Shown here one piece after another: positions 52,747 to 63,578 of a DNA stretch of 64,000 nucleotides (its first letter is position 1; the number at the start of each line of letters is the position of its first letter). Source of the stretch: JABABV01 sp965222755 (GTDB lineage: Bacteria > Bacillota_I > Bacilli_A > Mycoplasmatales > JABABV01); the NCBI GenBank assembly GCA_965222755.1, contig CBDCUK010000001.1, forward strand, positions 1-64,000, read 5' to 3'. The notes beneath the pieces were generated by a model. It worked only from the letters and a program-made list of their open reading frames with translations. It was not told where the DNA came from and made no database searches. The position numbers and the translations under genes were made by a program.

Positions 52747-53235
52747 ATGCGTTTAGAAAATATTATTTTTTTAGATAAATTAGTTACTAAAATTTTTTAT
52801 AAAATTATTAAAATTGAGTCTAAAGCCTTAGAGCTAGAATTTGCAGACAAAAAAATAGACTTAACTTTTAATGATATTCATATTTTGCATGAAATATCTA
52901 AATACGAAAATCCTAATTATAGTTTAATAGCTGGAATTATGGAAGTTACCAAAGGAACTTTTTCAACTTCTATTAAAAGACTATTAAAAAATAATTACGT
53001 TATCTCCAAAAATGATCAATTTGATAAACGTAAAAAAAATATTTATTTAACAGAAAAGGGACAATTAATTAATAAAGTTTATTTAAAATTCCATTATAAA
53101 ATAATTGCTTCTTTATGACAAGGTTTAACATCTCCAGAACAAGACATATTATATAAAGCTGTTAAAAATTTATTTAATATTTTTGATGAAATCGACAATA
53201 AAACAGATTTAAAATCAAAGAAAAAGAACAATTAA
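52747..53235 (+). CDS. MarR-family transcription regulator
   Basis: 162 residues with the MarR winged helix: LTFNDIHILHEISKYENPNYSLIAGIMEVTKGTFSTSIKRLLKNNYVI, then the wing DQFDKRKKNIYLTEKGQ near residues 95-111, and a C-terminal dimer helix. MarR proteins usually repress a nearby gene and respond to a small molecule. Here it lies at the end of the aspS operon and converges on ispG, with a four-base overlap of coding ends; the target is not evident. The ribosome site is AAAAGG within the DUF896 gene. Confidence 0.85.
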
Positions 53236-53258
53236 TTTTTTAATTGTTCTTTTTCTTT
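53217..53258. terminator. Bidirectional terminator between marR and ispG
   Basis: Perfect 19-bp arms (53217-53235 and 53240-53258; AAAGAAAAAGAACAATTAA) around a four-T loop, with T-rich outer strands both ways. The arms lie in the coding ends of both genes. Confidence 0.92.
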
Positions 53259-54308
53259 GACAATAATATCAATTTGCTCTTTTAAAGCGTCTAATAATTT
53301 ATCTTGGGGTAATGTTTTAATAACCTTACCATTTTTAAATAACAGACCACCTTTACGACCACCAGCGATTCCGACATCAGCATGCGCTGCTTCACCTATT
53401 CCATTAACAGGACAACCTAAAATCGCGACATTTATATTAACTTTTATTTGTTCTAAATACTTTTCAATTTCATTCATAATGGGTAACATATCAAATTCAA
53501 TGCGACCACATGTTGGACAAGCAATTAAATTAGGAATGTTTTTTGCTAATTTAAAACTATTTAACAATGTTTTGCAAGCTCTTATTTCGTGAGTTGGGTC
53601 TCCTGATAAAGATATCCTGATAGTGCTACCAATTCCCTCACTCAATAAAACGCCTAAACCTGCAGCAGATTTAACAGCTCCATTAAAAACGCTACCTGCT
53701 TCAGTTATTCCTAAGTGTAAAGGATAATCTCATTTTAAACTAGCTGCTCTGTAACATTCGATCGCCATCATAGGATCACTAGATTTTAAAGATAAAGCAA
53801 TATCTCTAAAATCATATTTTTCTAATATTTTAATATGTCGATCTGCTGCTTCAATCATAGTTTTAGCAGTTATTCCATACTTAATAACTAAATCTTTTGG
53901 TAAAGAACCAGAATTAACACCAATTCTAATTGGGATTCCAGCTTTTTTAGCCGCTAAAACAATTTCTTTAATTTGGTCTTTATTAGCGATGTTACCAGGA
54001 TTAATTCTTAGTTTATGAATTCCGGCCTTAATAGCATCGAGCGCAAAGTGGAAATTGTAATGAATATCAGCTACTACTGGAATAGGTGATAATTTAACAA
54101 TATTTTTTAAATTATTAGCATCTTCCTGCCCTAAAACAGCAACTCTGATAATTTGACATCCCATATTAGATAATTGAGTAATTTGTTTTATTGTATCTTC
54201 TGTATTACGTGTTTTTGTAGTGGTCATTGATTGAATTATGACTTCATTATTTCCACCAATTTGAATTTTTCCAACAAATATTGGTCTTGTTTTCTCTCTT
54301 GTGTTCAT
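53232..54308 (-). CDS. ispG: 4-hydroxy-3-methylbut-2-enyl diphosphate synthase
   Basis: IspG (GcpE) is the iron-sulfur enzyme of the next-to-last step of the MEP isoprenoid pathway. The 358-residue product has VGKIQIGGNNEVIIQSMTTT, VADIHYNFHFALDAIKAG, KLRINPGNI, and the cluster ligands ACPTCGR and LGCPVNGIGEAAHAD with the catalytic Glu, plus GGRKGGLLFKNG. ATG 54308 has AAAGGAAG six bases upstream. The MEP pathway is rare in Mollicutes; dxs is 3.6 kb away, and the other steps are outside the window. The gene is alone on the minus strand. Confidence 0.95.
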
Positions 54309-54437
54309 TTTGCTTCCTTTGATTTAAAAAATTGCCTTTAAGTTATATAAAATTATATCAATAGTTTTATAATTATGATATCATATAATAGATAATATTT
54401 CAGTTTAATAAATATTAAATATTGAAAGGAAAAACAA

Positions 54438-54587
54438 ATGCGTGAAAATTTAACTTTAAGATGTGAAACATGTAAAATGGAAAATTACATTACCACTAAA
54501 AATAAAAGTAACCAACCAGGCCGTATAGAAGTAAAAAAATACTGCTCAAGATGTAATGCTAAAACTTTACATAAAGAGAAAAAATAG
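54438..54587 (+). CDS. rpmG: 50S ribosomal protein L33
   Basis: 49 residues, short but clear: MRENLTLRCETCKMENYITTKNK, a second Cys pair KKYCSRCNAKTLHKEKK. The two CxxC pairs form a zinc site, so this is the zinc-containing (C+) L33 form. The ribosome site is AAAGGA, eight bases from ATG 54438. A -10 TATAAT stands at 54384-54389. efp starts nine bases after the stop; the two are likely one operon. Confidence 0.93.
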   Translation: MRENLTLRCETCKMENYITTKNKSNQPGRIEVKKYCSRCNAKTLHKEKK

Positions 54588-54596
54588 AGGTTCTAA

Positions 54597-55157
54597 ATGA
54601 TAGACGTTAATAATTTAAGACCAGGAATGACATTTTTGATGGATGGAAATTTATTCATAGTTATCAATGTTGGTCATTCCCACCAAGGTAGAGGGCAAGC
54701 CACTGTCAAGGCTAAAATAAAGAATCTTAAATCAGGTTCTATTATTAATAAATCTTGATCTGGAGGCGGGCGTTTAGAAAAAGCTCATATTGATAAACAA
54801 GATATGCTATTTCTTTATAAAGAAGGAGATAATTTTATTTTTATGGATAATGAAAATTATGAACAAATTTCAATTCATAAAAGTAAATTAGAATGAGAAT
54901 CAAATTTTTTAAAAGAAAATAGTAATATTTTAGTACGTATGTTTAAAGGCGAAGTTTTAGATATTGAACTTCCAGCACACGTAAAATTACAAATAGTTGA
55001 AACAGAAGCAGGCATTAAAGGTGATACAAAAACCAATGCTACTAAATCTGCTAAACTAGAAACTGGATTCGAAACACAAGTACCACTATTCGTAACTAAT
55101 GATACTTTTATATTGGTATCAACTAAAGATGGTAAATATGTGTCTCGCGCTGAATAA
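54597..55157 (+). CDS. efp: Translation elongation factor P
   Basis: EF-P relieves ribosome stalling at consecutive prolines. The 186-residue product has MIDVNNLRPGMTFLMDGN, ATVKAKIKNLKSGSII, an OB middle domain and the C-terminal PLFVTNDTFILVSTKDGKYVSR. The tip loop that normally carries a modified Lys reads GHSHQGRGQATVK, so the tip residue is Arg where many bacteria have Lys. Other Mollicutes also vary in this loop. AGAGG at the rpmG stop is the ribosome site. A terminator follows. Confidence 0.94.
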
Positions 55158-55185
55158 GAAAGAATAAGTTCTTTCTTATTTTATT
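55153..55185 (+). terminator. Rho-independent terminator of rpmG-efp
   Basis: Perfect 12-bp stem AATAAGAAAGAA / TTCTTTCTTATT with loop TAAG that overlaps the efp stop, then a T-rich stretch. Confidence 0.9.
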
Positions 55186-55232
55186 ATAAATAAGTTTAAT
55201 ATAGTATATTAGTTATAAGGGAGGCACTACTT

Positions 55233-55616
55233 ATGATGCCAAAAAAATGATGGATTCAAAATAGACAAAATATTATTAATACTATTTATCAAGAATTATT
55301 ATTAGGTAGCGATATTTCAAATGTCGAACAAGACTTAATGGATAAAGAAGCAGATGAAGATTATATTAATGTAATTAAATCTATTTTAGAAAATAAAGAT
55401 TCGATAATAAGTAAAATTATAGCAGTTATAACTAATGATTGAGCGTTTGATAGATTACATATTCTGTCACAGGCTGCTTTAATTTGCGGCGCTTATGAAA
55501 TTTTGATTTTAGAAAAACCGAAAGCGATTATCATTGATACTTATGTAGAAATTATGAAATCAATCAGTGATCCTAAAACTAGTAAATTAATTAATGCGTT
55601 ATTAGATAAAATTTAA
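55233..55616 (+). CDS. nusB: Transcription antitermination factor NusB
   Basis: NusB acts with NusE in rRNA antitermination. The 127-residue all-helical product has RQNIINTIYQELLLGSDIS at the N terminus and the C-terminal signature AFDRLHILSQAALICGAYEILI followed by IDTYVEIMKSISDPKT. Two TGA and one TGG codons encode Trp, which hides the frame under the standard code. GGGAGG precedes ATG 55233 (ATG 55236 is equally possible). xseA begins one base after the stop. Confidence 0.88.
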
Positions 55617-55617
55617 T

Positions 55618-56877
55618 ATGAATTTCACGGTTACAGAATTAAATAGAAAAATTAAATCTATTTTAGAAAACAACCAAACATTAAAAGATGTTGTTTTGGA
55701 AGGTGAAATTTCCAATTTAAAATTATCTAATGGGCATTATTTTTTTGCTATTAAAGATGAGCATTCTTTGATTAAGTGCATTATTTATTCATCAGTTGCT
55801 AAAAATATAACTAGTATTAAAAATGGTAATAAAGTTATCGCTCATAGTTCAATTAGTGTTTATCCCAAACGTGGAGAATACAACTTGATTGTTAAATCAT
55901 TAGAGTTATTAGGTTTAGGAGCATTACATCAAAAATATTTAAATACTAAAAAATATTTGGAAAATAAAGGAGTATTTAATAATAAATATAAAAAAAATAT
56001 TCCAAAATTTCCTACCAATATCGGAATTGTGACTTCTGCTACAGGAGCAGCTGTAGAAGATATTATTAAAAATTGTACTAGACGTTGACCGATTGCTAAA
56101 TTATGATTATTTCCAGCGATTGTTCAAGGCCAAAAATCTGCCAAAAATATTGCAACAATCATCAAAAAAATTAACGAAGATTATTTAAATAAAATCGACG
56201 TTTTAATTGTTGGTCGTGGTGGAGGATCTTTCGAAGATCTTTATTCTTTCAGTGAATTAGAAGTTGTAAAAGCGATTTTTTATTCTAAAATTCCTATTAT
56301 TGCAGCTGTAGGACACGAAAATGATGAATCACTATCTGAGTTTGTTGCTGATATGAGTGCTTCAACACCTACTGGTGCCGCTGAAGCAGCAACACCAAAT
56401 ATTTTCCAATTAACAGAATTAATGGATATTTTTAATAATCGATTACAGACTTTAATTAATAATAAATTTAATATTATGAAAAATAATTTACAAAGTTCAA
56501 TTAAAGCACTTTTACGAAATCGCACAATATTAAAATTAGATAATTCAATTAATCAAAAAAGTGAAAAATTAAAAATTAACATCATTAATAAATTAAAATC
56601 ATTTAATGATGATGTTAATTATAAGAATATTAAAATTAATAATACCATTAATAAAATGATGGTTAACAAATCTCATAATTTTATTTTATTTTCACAAAAA
56701 TTGAATATTTTAAATCCTAAATCAACATTAAATAAAGGATATGCAGCTTTAGAAATTAATGATAAAATCATAAAATCTATAAATGATATTAATATTAATG
56801 ATAAAATTAAATTAACACTATTAGATGGTCAAGCTGAAGCTACTATAGATAAAATTAGAAAAATAAAGGTATTTTAA
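55618..56877 (+). CDS. xseA: Exodeoxyribonuclease VII large subunit
   Basis: 419 residues. The N-terminal OB domain (VTELNRKIKSILENNQTLKDVVLEGEISNLKLSNGHYFF), the catalytic core with PTNIGIVTSATGAAVEDI, RWPIAKLWLFPAIVQG, DVLIVGRGGGSFEDLYSFSE and AVGHENDESLSEFVADMSASTPTGAAE, and a coiled C-terminal arm are present. With XseB it degrades single-stranded DNA. It starts one base after nusB, the usual nusB-xseA-xseB order. Confidence 0.95.
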
Positions 56878-56941
56878 AACTATTGATTTTTATCATAGTA
56901 AAACTTTTAAATTAATAGTTTTATATTAATAAGGAGTAATC

Positions 56942-57166
56942 ATGTCTAAAATAAACAAAAATAAAGATTTTGATTTTGAAACATCAATGTCTCGTTTAGA
57001 TGAAATAATTCTAAAATTAGAATCACCAGAAGTTAAATTAAATGATGCGATTGCTTTATTTGATGAAGGTGTTTTGTTAGTTGATAAAATTAAAAACACA
57101 CTTTCTGAAGCTAAAATAATGATTAATAATTCGGTAGAAAAAATTAAATTTTCAGAAGAATTTTAA
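56942..57166 (+). CDS. xseB: Exodeoxyribonuclease VII small subunit
   Basis: 74 residues. FDFETSMSRLDEIILKLESPEVKLNDAIALFDEGVLLV is the standard XseB helix pair that coats XseA's long helices. AAGGAG lies six bases before ATG 56942. The 64-base gap after xseA holds a loose hairpin (AAAACTATT / AATAGTTTT). The next gene, unknown, follows directly. Confidence 0.93.
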   Translation: MSKINKNKDFDFETSMSRLDEIILKLESPEVKLNDAIALFDEGVLLVDKIKNTLSEAKIMINNSVEKIKFSEEF

Positions 57167-57844
57167 ATGTTTAATTTAACTTTTTTATTAAATTTAAAAA
57201 TTAAGTTTTATCGCCGATCTTTAATCACTCATAATAATAAATCTTATTTTTTGCAAAAACAAAAAAAATTATTTTATAAAATTTATTTTGCTGTTTTAAA
57301 ACATCATAATATTAAAATTACGCACCAACATATTTCTATCATTGCGTTATTATATGTTATTTTTGATCAGCCAAAAAAAAATAAACACTTACAAATCCAA
57401 AATTATGCTTATAATTTTGGACCAAAAATATCTTATAAAATAATGTCTGCATTTGATAATAATAATATTAGTCAAAAATTAAGGGACTATTTAAAAACAC
57501 CTGATTATCGAGGTAATAATTCAATGCTCAATACAAAAGTATTGTTTGGAAAATTATTATTTGAAATTCTAGAAATTATTATTGATAAATCTGGAAAAAG
57601 TGAATTTTATACTGAAATTGGTTCGTTATTGGGATTACATTTATATTTAGAAATGGAATCAATGATGTTTTTTTATAATAAGAAAAAATATAAAAAAACA
57701 GAAGAACATTTAATAGAATTGATGGGATGATATAAATTCAGCTTAATTAAACGGGATCTTTTTGATCGTTTATTAATTAATATTCGTAAACTTGAAACGA
57801 ATTTTAATTATTTAATATTGTTGATTAATAAATATAGCCGTTAA
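57167..57844 (+). CDS. Unknown protein in the ispA position
   Basis: 225 residues, not recognised. It is hydrophilic to moderately hydrophobic and probably all helical (KIYFAVLKHHNIKITHQHISII, LLFEILEIIIDKSGKSEFYTEIGSLLGLHLYLE). In Firmicutes the gene between xseB and dxs is ispA (farnesyl diphosphate synthase). The two Asp-rich DDxxD motifs that define prenyl synthases are absent, so this cannot be called IspA; it may be a remote non-catalytic relative or a replacement. ATG 57167 follows the xseB stop directly and has no ribosome site of its own. dxs starts 14 bases after the stop. Confidence 0.7.
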
Positions 57845-57858
57845 CGAGGGGACATATA

Positions 57859-59592
57859 ATGAAAGAAAAATTATTTTTTAATTATAAAGAAATTAAAAAA
57901 TTATCATTAGCAGAATTAGCTGACTATAGCACCGTTATTAGGAATCAATTAATCAAAAAAATTACTAATAATACCGGTCATTTTTCTAGTTCTCTTGGAT
58001 GTGTAGAAATTATTATGGCAATGCATTATGTTTTTGATGCTTTAAATGATAATTTTATTTTTGATATCGGTCACCAAAGTGGAGCTCATAAATTCTTAAC
58101 AGATCGTCACAACAATATTATGGAATATCACAATACAACAAATTCAGTGTTTTTAGATTATAAAAATAATTTAGATAAATACGATGCAGGTCATAGTTCT
58201 ACTGCTATTGCAATTGCTACTGGAATGAGAATTGCTGATAAAACTAATAATAAAAATAATCATTCAATTTCATTAATTGGAGATGCGTCTTTTAATGGAT
58301 TAGCATTTTCTTCATGAAATAATTTATCATTATCAACTAATAATATTGTTATTATCAATGACAATGATATGTCAATTACTAAAACTGTTGGAATATTACA
58401 TTCTTTGTTTAAAGTATTGAAACTGAGTCATAAAAATATTTTTAATCCAGAATTTATCGTTAAAAATAAAGGTTATTATGAATTTGATGATTTTATTATT
58501 GTGAGTAATGTTGATGGGCATAATTTGGCAAAATTAATTTCGCTTTTAGAAGGATTTAAAAAACAATCTAAACCAGTTATTATCCATGCGGTAACAATTA
58601 AAGGTAAAGGTTATCCACTAGCTGAAAAAGATAAAACTGGCGATTTTCATTATTTTAAAAGTGATAAAATAGATCATACTTATGTAAGTATTTTAGAACA
58701 ACAATTAATAGAATTAGCAAAAGATAATAATTTTGCTTTATATAATCCAGCAACTATTAAAGGATCTGGACTAACTAATTTATTATCTGAATTACCTGAG
58801 CAAACTTTTGATGTTGGAATTAATGAAGATACTGCTTTATTATTAGCTTGCGGAAGCGCCTTAAAAAAATTACCATCATTTGTGGCAATATATTCTAGTT
58901 TTTTCCAAAGAGCATATGATCAATTAAATCATGATGTTAATCGTTTAAATTTAAATGTAAATATCATTTTAAATAAAACAGGTTTACATGCTATTGGAGA
59001 AACTCATCATGGGATTTATGATATTAATTTATCGAGAAATTTAGATAATATAGTAATAGTTGAAGCTAATAGTCACGGTTTACAAAATCAATTATTAAAA
59101 TGAGCTTATGATTTTTCTGGACCAACAATTATCAGAAGTTTAGAAGATAAGATTAAATACCCAGCATTAAATAATAATAATTTATCTGTTGTTAAATTTG
59201 GTGAATGATTTATGCCAAAAATTACTTCAGCAATCAAAAATATTATTATCAGTTATGGGCAATTGTATAATTTAGCGCTAGATTTTAGTAAAAAAAATCA
59301 TAATACTATAGTGATAAATGCTATTTTTATAAAACCACTAGATAAAATCACGTTATTAAAAATTAAGGATTACAACTTAATTGTTCTAGAAGAGCAACTA
59401 CCTAATTCAGGAATTGGAAGTATGATTAACGATTTCTATCTTGAACATAATATTAAAACTGATCTATCAATAATAGGACTAGATAAAAAAGTTTTAAAAC
59501 AAGCATATGGTAAAAATTTATATCAAAAAGCCAATTTTGATAAATTAAATATTATTAGTCGATTAAATAAATTAATTAACGGAAAGAGTTAG
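57859..59592 (+). CDS. dxs: 1-Deoxy-D-xylulose-5-phosphate synthase, divergent
   Basis: DXS condenses pyruvate and glyceraldehyde 3-phosphate with thiamine diphosphate, the first MEP step. The 577-residue chain (about 40 shorter than usual) has the order of DXS motifs: DIGHQSGAHKFLTDR, the diphosphate site GDASFNG...NDNDMSIT, KGKGYPLAE, FDVGINEDTALL, VAIYSSFFQRAYDQLNHDV, and a C-terminal transketolase domain. Several normally fixed residues differ: GDG is GDA, EQH is EDT, and the D before GxTHxG is I (AIGETHHG). The thiamine Glu and the His of THHG remain. It could still be DXS with altered kinetics. GAGGGG precedes ATG 57859. Confidence 0.85.
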
Positions 59593-59594
59593 TT

Positions 59595-60341
59595 ATGAAA
59601 AAACAGCGATTAGACGTATTGTGTGTAAAACAAAAATTATTTAATAGTTTAGATAGTGCTAAACGAGCAATTATGGCAGGATTAATTCATGATGGCGCCA
59701 ATAAATTAACAAAACCAGGTCAAATAGTTAATATTGATATAAAACTTATTTTAATCAAAACTAAATCATCATCTAAATATGTATCTCGTGGTGGTTTGAA
59801 ATTAGAATTTGGTTTAAAACATTTTAATATTGATGTTAAAGATTTGACGGTTTGCGATATTGGCAGTTCAACTGGAGGGTTTTCTCATTGTTTACTACAA
59901 AATGGTGCAAAATTAGTATATGCAATTGATTCTGGGTCAAACCAATTATCTTATAAATTAAGAATTAATAAGCAGATTATTGTGATGGAAAAAACAAATT
60001 TTCGTTTATTCAATAAACCAGAATTAAATGATAAAATTGATTTTGCAGTTTGTGATGTTTCGTTTATTTCGTTAAAACATATTTTTCCACCTTTAGTTAA
60101 TATATTGAAAAATAATCATTATTTTTTATGTTTAATAAAACCAGAATTTGAAGCAAAACGCAACGAAGTAATTGATGGTAAAATTATTGATCTTGAAGTT
60201 AATGATCGAGTAATTGAAGAAGTTAAAGAGTATGCTAAAAATAATAATTTTCAAGTTATTGGAATTGTTAAATCACCAATATTAGGGAGAGTTAAAAAAA
60301 ATATTGAATTTTTAGGATTGTTTAAACTACAAAAAAATTAA
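59595..60341 (+). CDS. tlyA: TlyA-family rRNA methyltransferase
   Basis: 248 residues. An S4 RNA-binding domain (KKQRLDVLCVKQKLFNSLDSAKRAIMAGLI) is followed by an FtsJ-like methyltransferase with TVCDIGSSTGGFSHCLLQNGAKLVYAIDSG near residue 90, VCDVSFISLKHIFPPLV and FLCLIKPEFEAKRNEV. TlyA proteins 2'-O-methylate rRNA; some also act as hemolysins by older reports. The dxs-tlyA pair is the usual Firmicutes order. ATG 59595 starts two bases after dxs with AAAGAG upstream. Confidence 0.94.
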   Translation: MKKQRLDVLCVKQKLFNSLDSAKRAIMAGLIHDGANKLTKPGQIVNIDIKLILIKTKSSSKYVSRGGLKLEFGLKHFNIDVKDLTVCDIGSSTGGFSHCLLQNGAKLVYAIDSGSNQLSYKLRINKQIIVMEKTNFRLFNKPELNDKIDFAVCDVSFISLKHIFPPLVNILKNNHYFLCLIKPEFEAKRNEVIDGKIIDLEVNDRVIEEVKEYAKNNNFQVIGIVKSPILGRVKKNIEFLGLFKLQKN

Positions 60342-60349
60342 TAGTAGTA

Positions 60350-60355
60350 TATAAT
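60350..60355 (+). promoter_or_regulatory. -10 element for deoB
   Basis: A perfect TATAAT sits at the centre of an imperfect inverted repeat (AATAGTAGTAT / ATACTATT) right after the tlyA stop. It may be a promoter with an overlapping operator. Confidence 0.4.
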
Positions 60356-60402
60356 ACTATTAAATATAAAGTATGAATTATTACTAAATAAGGAGATATG
60401 CT

Positions 60403-61581
60403 ATGAAGTATAAAAGAATTATAGTTGTGGTAGCCGATTCTTTAGGTGTTGGTAACGATCCTAGAGAAAAAGAATTTGGAGATCAAGGCGCTAATACTTG
60501 AGGTCATATAAGTGAAGCTTTTAAATTAGATATGCCTCAATTTAATGCTTTAGGAATTGGAGAAATTACTCAAATTTCACAAATGAAATCAAATCATACT
60601 ATTGGTTATGCGGGACGTTTAAATGCGCTTTCAAATGCCAAAGATACAATGGCTGGTCATTGAGAAATGATGGGAATATTTACAAAACATCCTTTTCCTA
60701 CTTTTACTGAAACTGGTTTTCCAAAAGAATTAATGGATCAATTAAGTAAAAAAACTGGTCGCGAATTAATTGGTAATTGCGCAGCTAGTGGGACTACAAT
60801 TTTACAAAAATTAGGAATGGAAGAAATTAAAAACAACAAATTAATTGTTTATACTTCTGGTGATTCTGTTTTACAAATATGTGGTCATGAAAAATATACT
60901 GGTTTAGATAACCTATATAAATATTGTAAAGATGCTCGTGAAATATGTGATTCAAAACATGAATGAAATGTTGGTAGAATCATTGCAAGACCATATATTG
61001 GGGAAACTCCAGAAACTTTTACAAGAACTTCTAATCGTCACGATTACACAGTTTTTCCAACTCAAAAAACAATTCTTAATAGTTTAAAAGAAAATAATTT
61101 TGATGTTATTTCTGTTGGAAAAATTAATGATATTTTTTCTGGTTATGGAATTACTGAAAAATATCATTCAGTCGATAATAGTGATGGAATGAAAATAACT
61201 ACTAATTTATTGAAAAAAGATTTTACTGGTTTATTATTTACAAATTTAGTTGATTTTGATTCTAAATTTGGGCATCGTCGTAATGTTCAAGGTTATGCAA
61301 AAGCAATTGAAATTTTTGATAAAGAAATCACGGTTTTAATTAATGAAATGAAAGATGACGATTTATTAATTATTACTGCCGATCACGGAAATGATCCAAC
61401 ATTTCCTGGTTCAGACCACACTAGAGAAAATATTCCTATGTTAGCTTATGCCAAAAGTATGACTCAATCTGGAGTTTTAGAAGTTGGTAAATCTTATGCT
61501 AATATTGGGAATACAATTGCCGAAAATTTTGGATTAAAATCAATGGATATCGGGACAAGTTTTTTAAAGAAATTAAATTAA
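60403..61581 (+). CDS. deoB: Phosphopentomutase
   Basis: Interconverts ribose 1- and 5-phosphate (and deoxyribose forms), linking nucleoside salvage to the pentose pathway. The 392-residue product has IIVVVADSLGVGNDPREKEFGDQGANTW, DTMAGHWEMMG, NCAASGTTILQ and TADHGNDPTFPGSDHTREN with the metal-binding Asp and His residues of the alkaline-phosphatase fold. AAGGAG lies before ATG 60403. tkt follows 11 bases after, which fits a joint pentose-phosphate operon. Confidence 0.96.
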
Positions 61582-61592
61582 GAGGTGTATTT

Positions 61593-63527
61593 ATGAATAC
61601 AAATCATTTAAAAAATATTAATACTATAAAATTTTTAGGAATTGATGCAATTAATAAAGCAAATTCTGGACACCCAGGAATAGTAATTAGTGCTGCACCG
61701 ATGACTTATACAGTTTATGCCGATCAAATGAACGTTACTACAAAAGATCCTTTATGAATGAATCGTGATCGTTTTGTATTATCAGCTGGACACGGAAGCG
61801 CTCTACTTTACAGTATGTTAACTTTAATGGGTTACATAACAGTTAATGATTTAAAGGAATTCCGTCAATACAATTCATTGACACCAGGGCATCCTGAATC
61901 AGAATTAACTTATGGTGTTGACGCTAGTACAGGACCTTTAGGACAAGGAATTGGTAATGCTGTTGGAATGGCTGTTGCCGAAGCTCATTTAGCTGCCAAA
62001 TATAATAAACCAGGTTTTGAAATTTTTAATCATTACACTTATGTTGTTTGTGGTGATGGAGATTTACAAGAAGGTATTGGTTTAGAGTCACTTGCTTTCG
62101 CCGGTCGTCAAAAACTTTCTAAATTAGTTTTATTATATGATGCTAATGATGTTCAATTAGATAGTATGGTATCTGTTAATGCCAATACTAATTGAGAATC
62201 GATTGCAACTGGAAATAATTGAGATTATCATTTAGTTGAACAAAATGATTATGAAACAATTAGCCAAGTAATTAAATCTGCCAAAGAATCAGATAAACCT
62301 AGTTTTATCCATATTAAAACAGTTATTGGTGAAGGGACTACTAAAGCCGGAACACCAGCAGTTCATGGAATGCCAATTGGTGAAGTTGAACGTGATTTAT
62401 TAGCACAAAAACTAAACCATCCTAAACAAAGATTTGCAATTTCTGAATCAACACAAGAATTTTTTAATTCAATTAAAAAACGTGGGGATGAAAAATACGA
62501 ATCTTGAAAAACATTATTTGATAACTATTCTAAAAAATTTCCTAAATTAGCAGCTGAAATTAATTTTGATGAAGAAATAACAATTGATTTATCAAAATCA
62601 AAAAAAGACCAAGCTACAAGAATTTATTTAGGAGAAGCTCTAAACCAATTAAATACTAAAAATCCACAATTATTTGGTGGTACAGCTGATTTAAGCGGTT
62701 CAACAAAAGCGAAAATCCTTTCTGAAAAAACTTTTGATTTAGAAACTAGAGCAGCTAAAAATATTAGTTTTGGTGTACGTGAATTTGCAATGATGACAAT
62801 TGCTAATGGAATCCAATTACATAGTTCAGTCAGAACTTTTATATCAACGTTTTTTGTTTTTTCAGATTACTTAAAACCAGGATTACGTTTAGCAGCATTA
62901 CAAAAATTACCAGTAACGCTACTCTTAACTCATGATAGTGTTTTTGTTGGAGAAGACGGACCAACACATCAACCTGTTGAGCAATTAGCAATGATGCGTT
63001 CAATTCCAAATATTAGTGTATTTAGACCAGCTGATGAAACTGAAATGGCAGCAGCATTTGAATGATCATTTAATCAATCAACAGCACCAACTGTTATTTT
63101 AGGGACACGCCAAAATATTATGAGTCAAAAACATAGTTCAAAAGAAGGTACTAAAAAAGGAGCTTATGTTTTAATTAACGAAAATCCAAATATGCCATTA
63201 GATGCAATTTTAGTTGCTAGTGGAAGCGAAGTTACACTTGCAGCAAAAGCTTATGACAAACTTCATAAAACAGGTAAAAATATTAGAGTTGTATCAATGC
63301 CAAATTATAATATATTTGTTAAAACACCTTTAAAATATCAACATAAAATCTTACCACTTAATATTAAAAAAATCTTTATTGAAGCCGGAAGCGAATATGG
63401 ATTATATCGTTTTGCTGGTCCGAATGATCATGTTATTGCGATGACACATTTTGGTCATTCTGGTAAAGGTGAAACAATTTATGAAAAATGTGGATTTACA
63501 GTTGAAAATATTTGTCAATTAGTTTAA
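61593..63527 (+). CDS. tkt: Transketolase
   Basis: Thiamine-dependent transfer of two-carbon units in the pentose phosphate pathway. The 644-residue product has DAINKANSGHPGIVISAAPM, SAGHGSALLYSMLTLMGY, GPLGQGIGNAVGMAVAE, CGDGDLQEGIGLESLAFAG (thiamine site), GVREFAMMTIANGI and DSVFVGEDGPTHQPVEQ. AGAGGTG precedes ATG 61593. It is cotranscribed with deoB. Its last codons contain the promoter of yneF. Confidence 0.97.
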
Positions 63528-63540
63528 TATATTGTATAAT
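63512..63540 (+). promoter_or_regulatory. Promoter of yneF
   Basis: TTGTCA at 63512-63517 (inside tkt) and a perfect TATAAT at 63535-63540, spaced by 17 bases; AAAGGAG and yneF follow. Confidence 0.72.
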
Positions 63541-63578
63541 TTTTATACTTAAATTAAATTTTAGTAAAAGGAGAAAAA

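Noticed and set aside
56874..56930. Terminator between xseA and xseB
   Set aside because: The AAAACTATT/AATAGTTTT arms are about 29 bases apart with no clean T run, and the two genes are normally cotranscribed.
60342..60362. Terminator after tlyA
   Set aside because: The inverted repeat is imperfect and holds a perfect TATAAT with no T run; a promoter or operator fits better.
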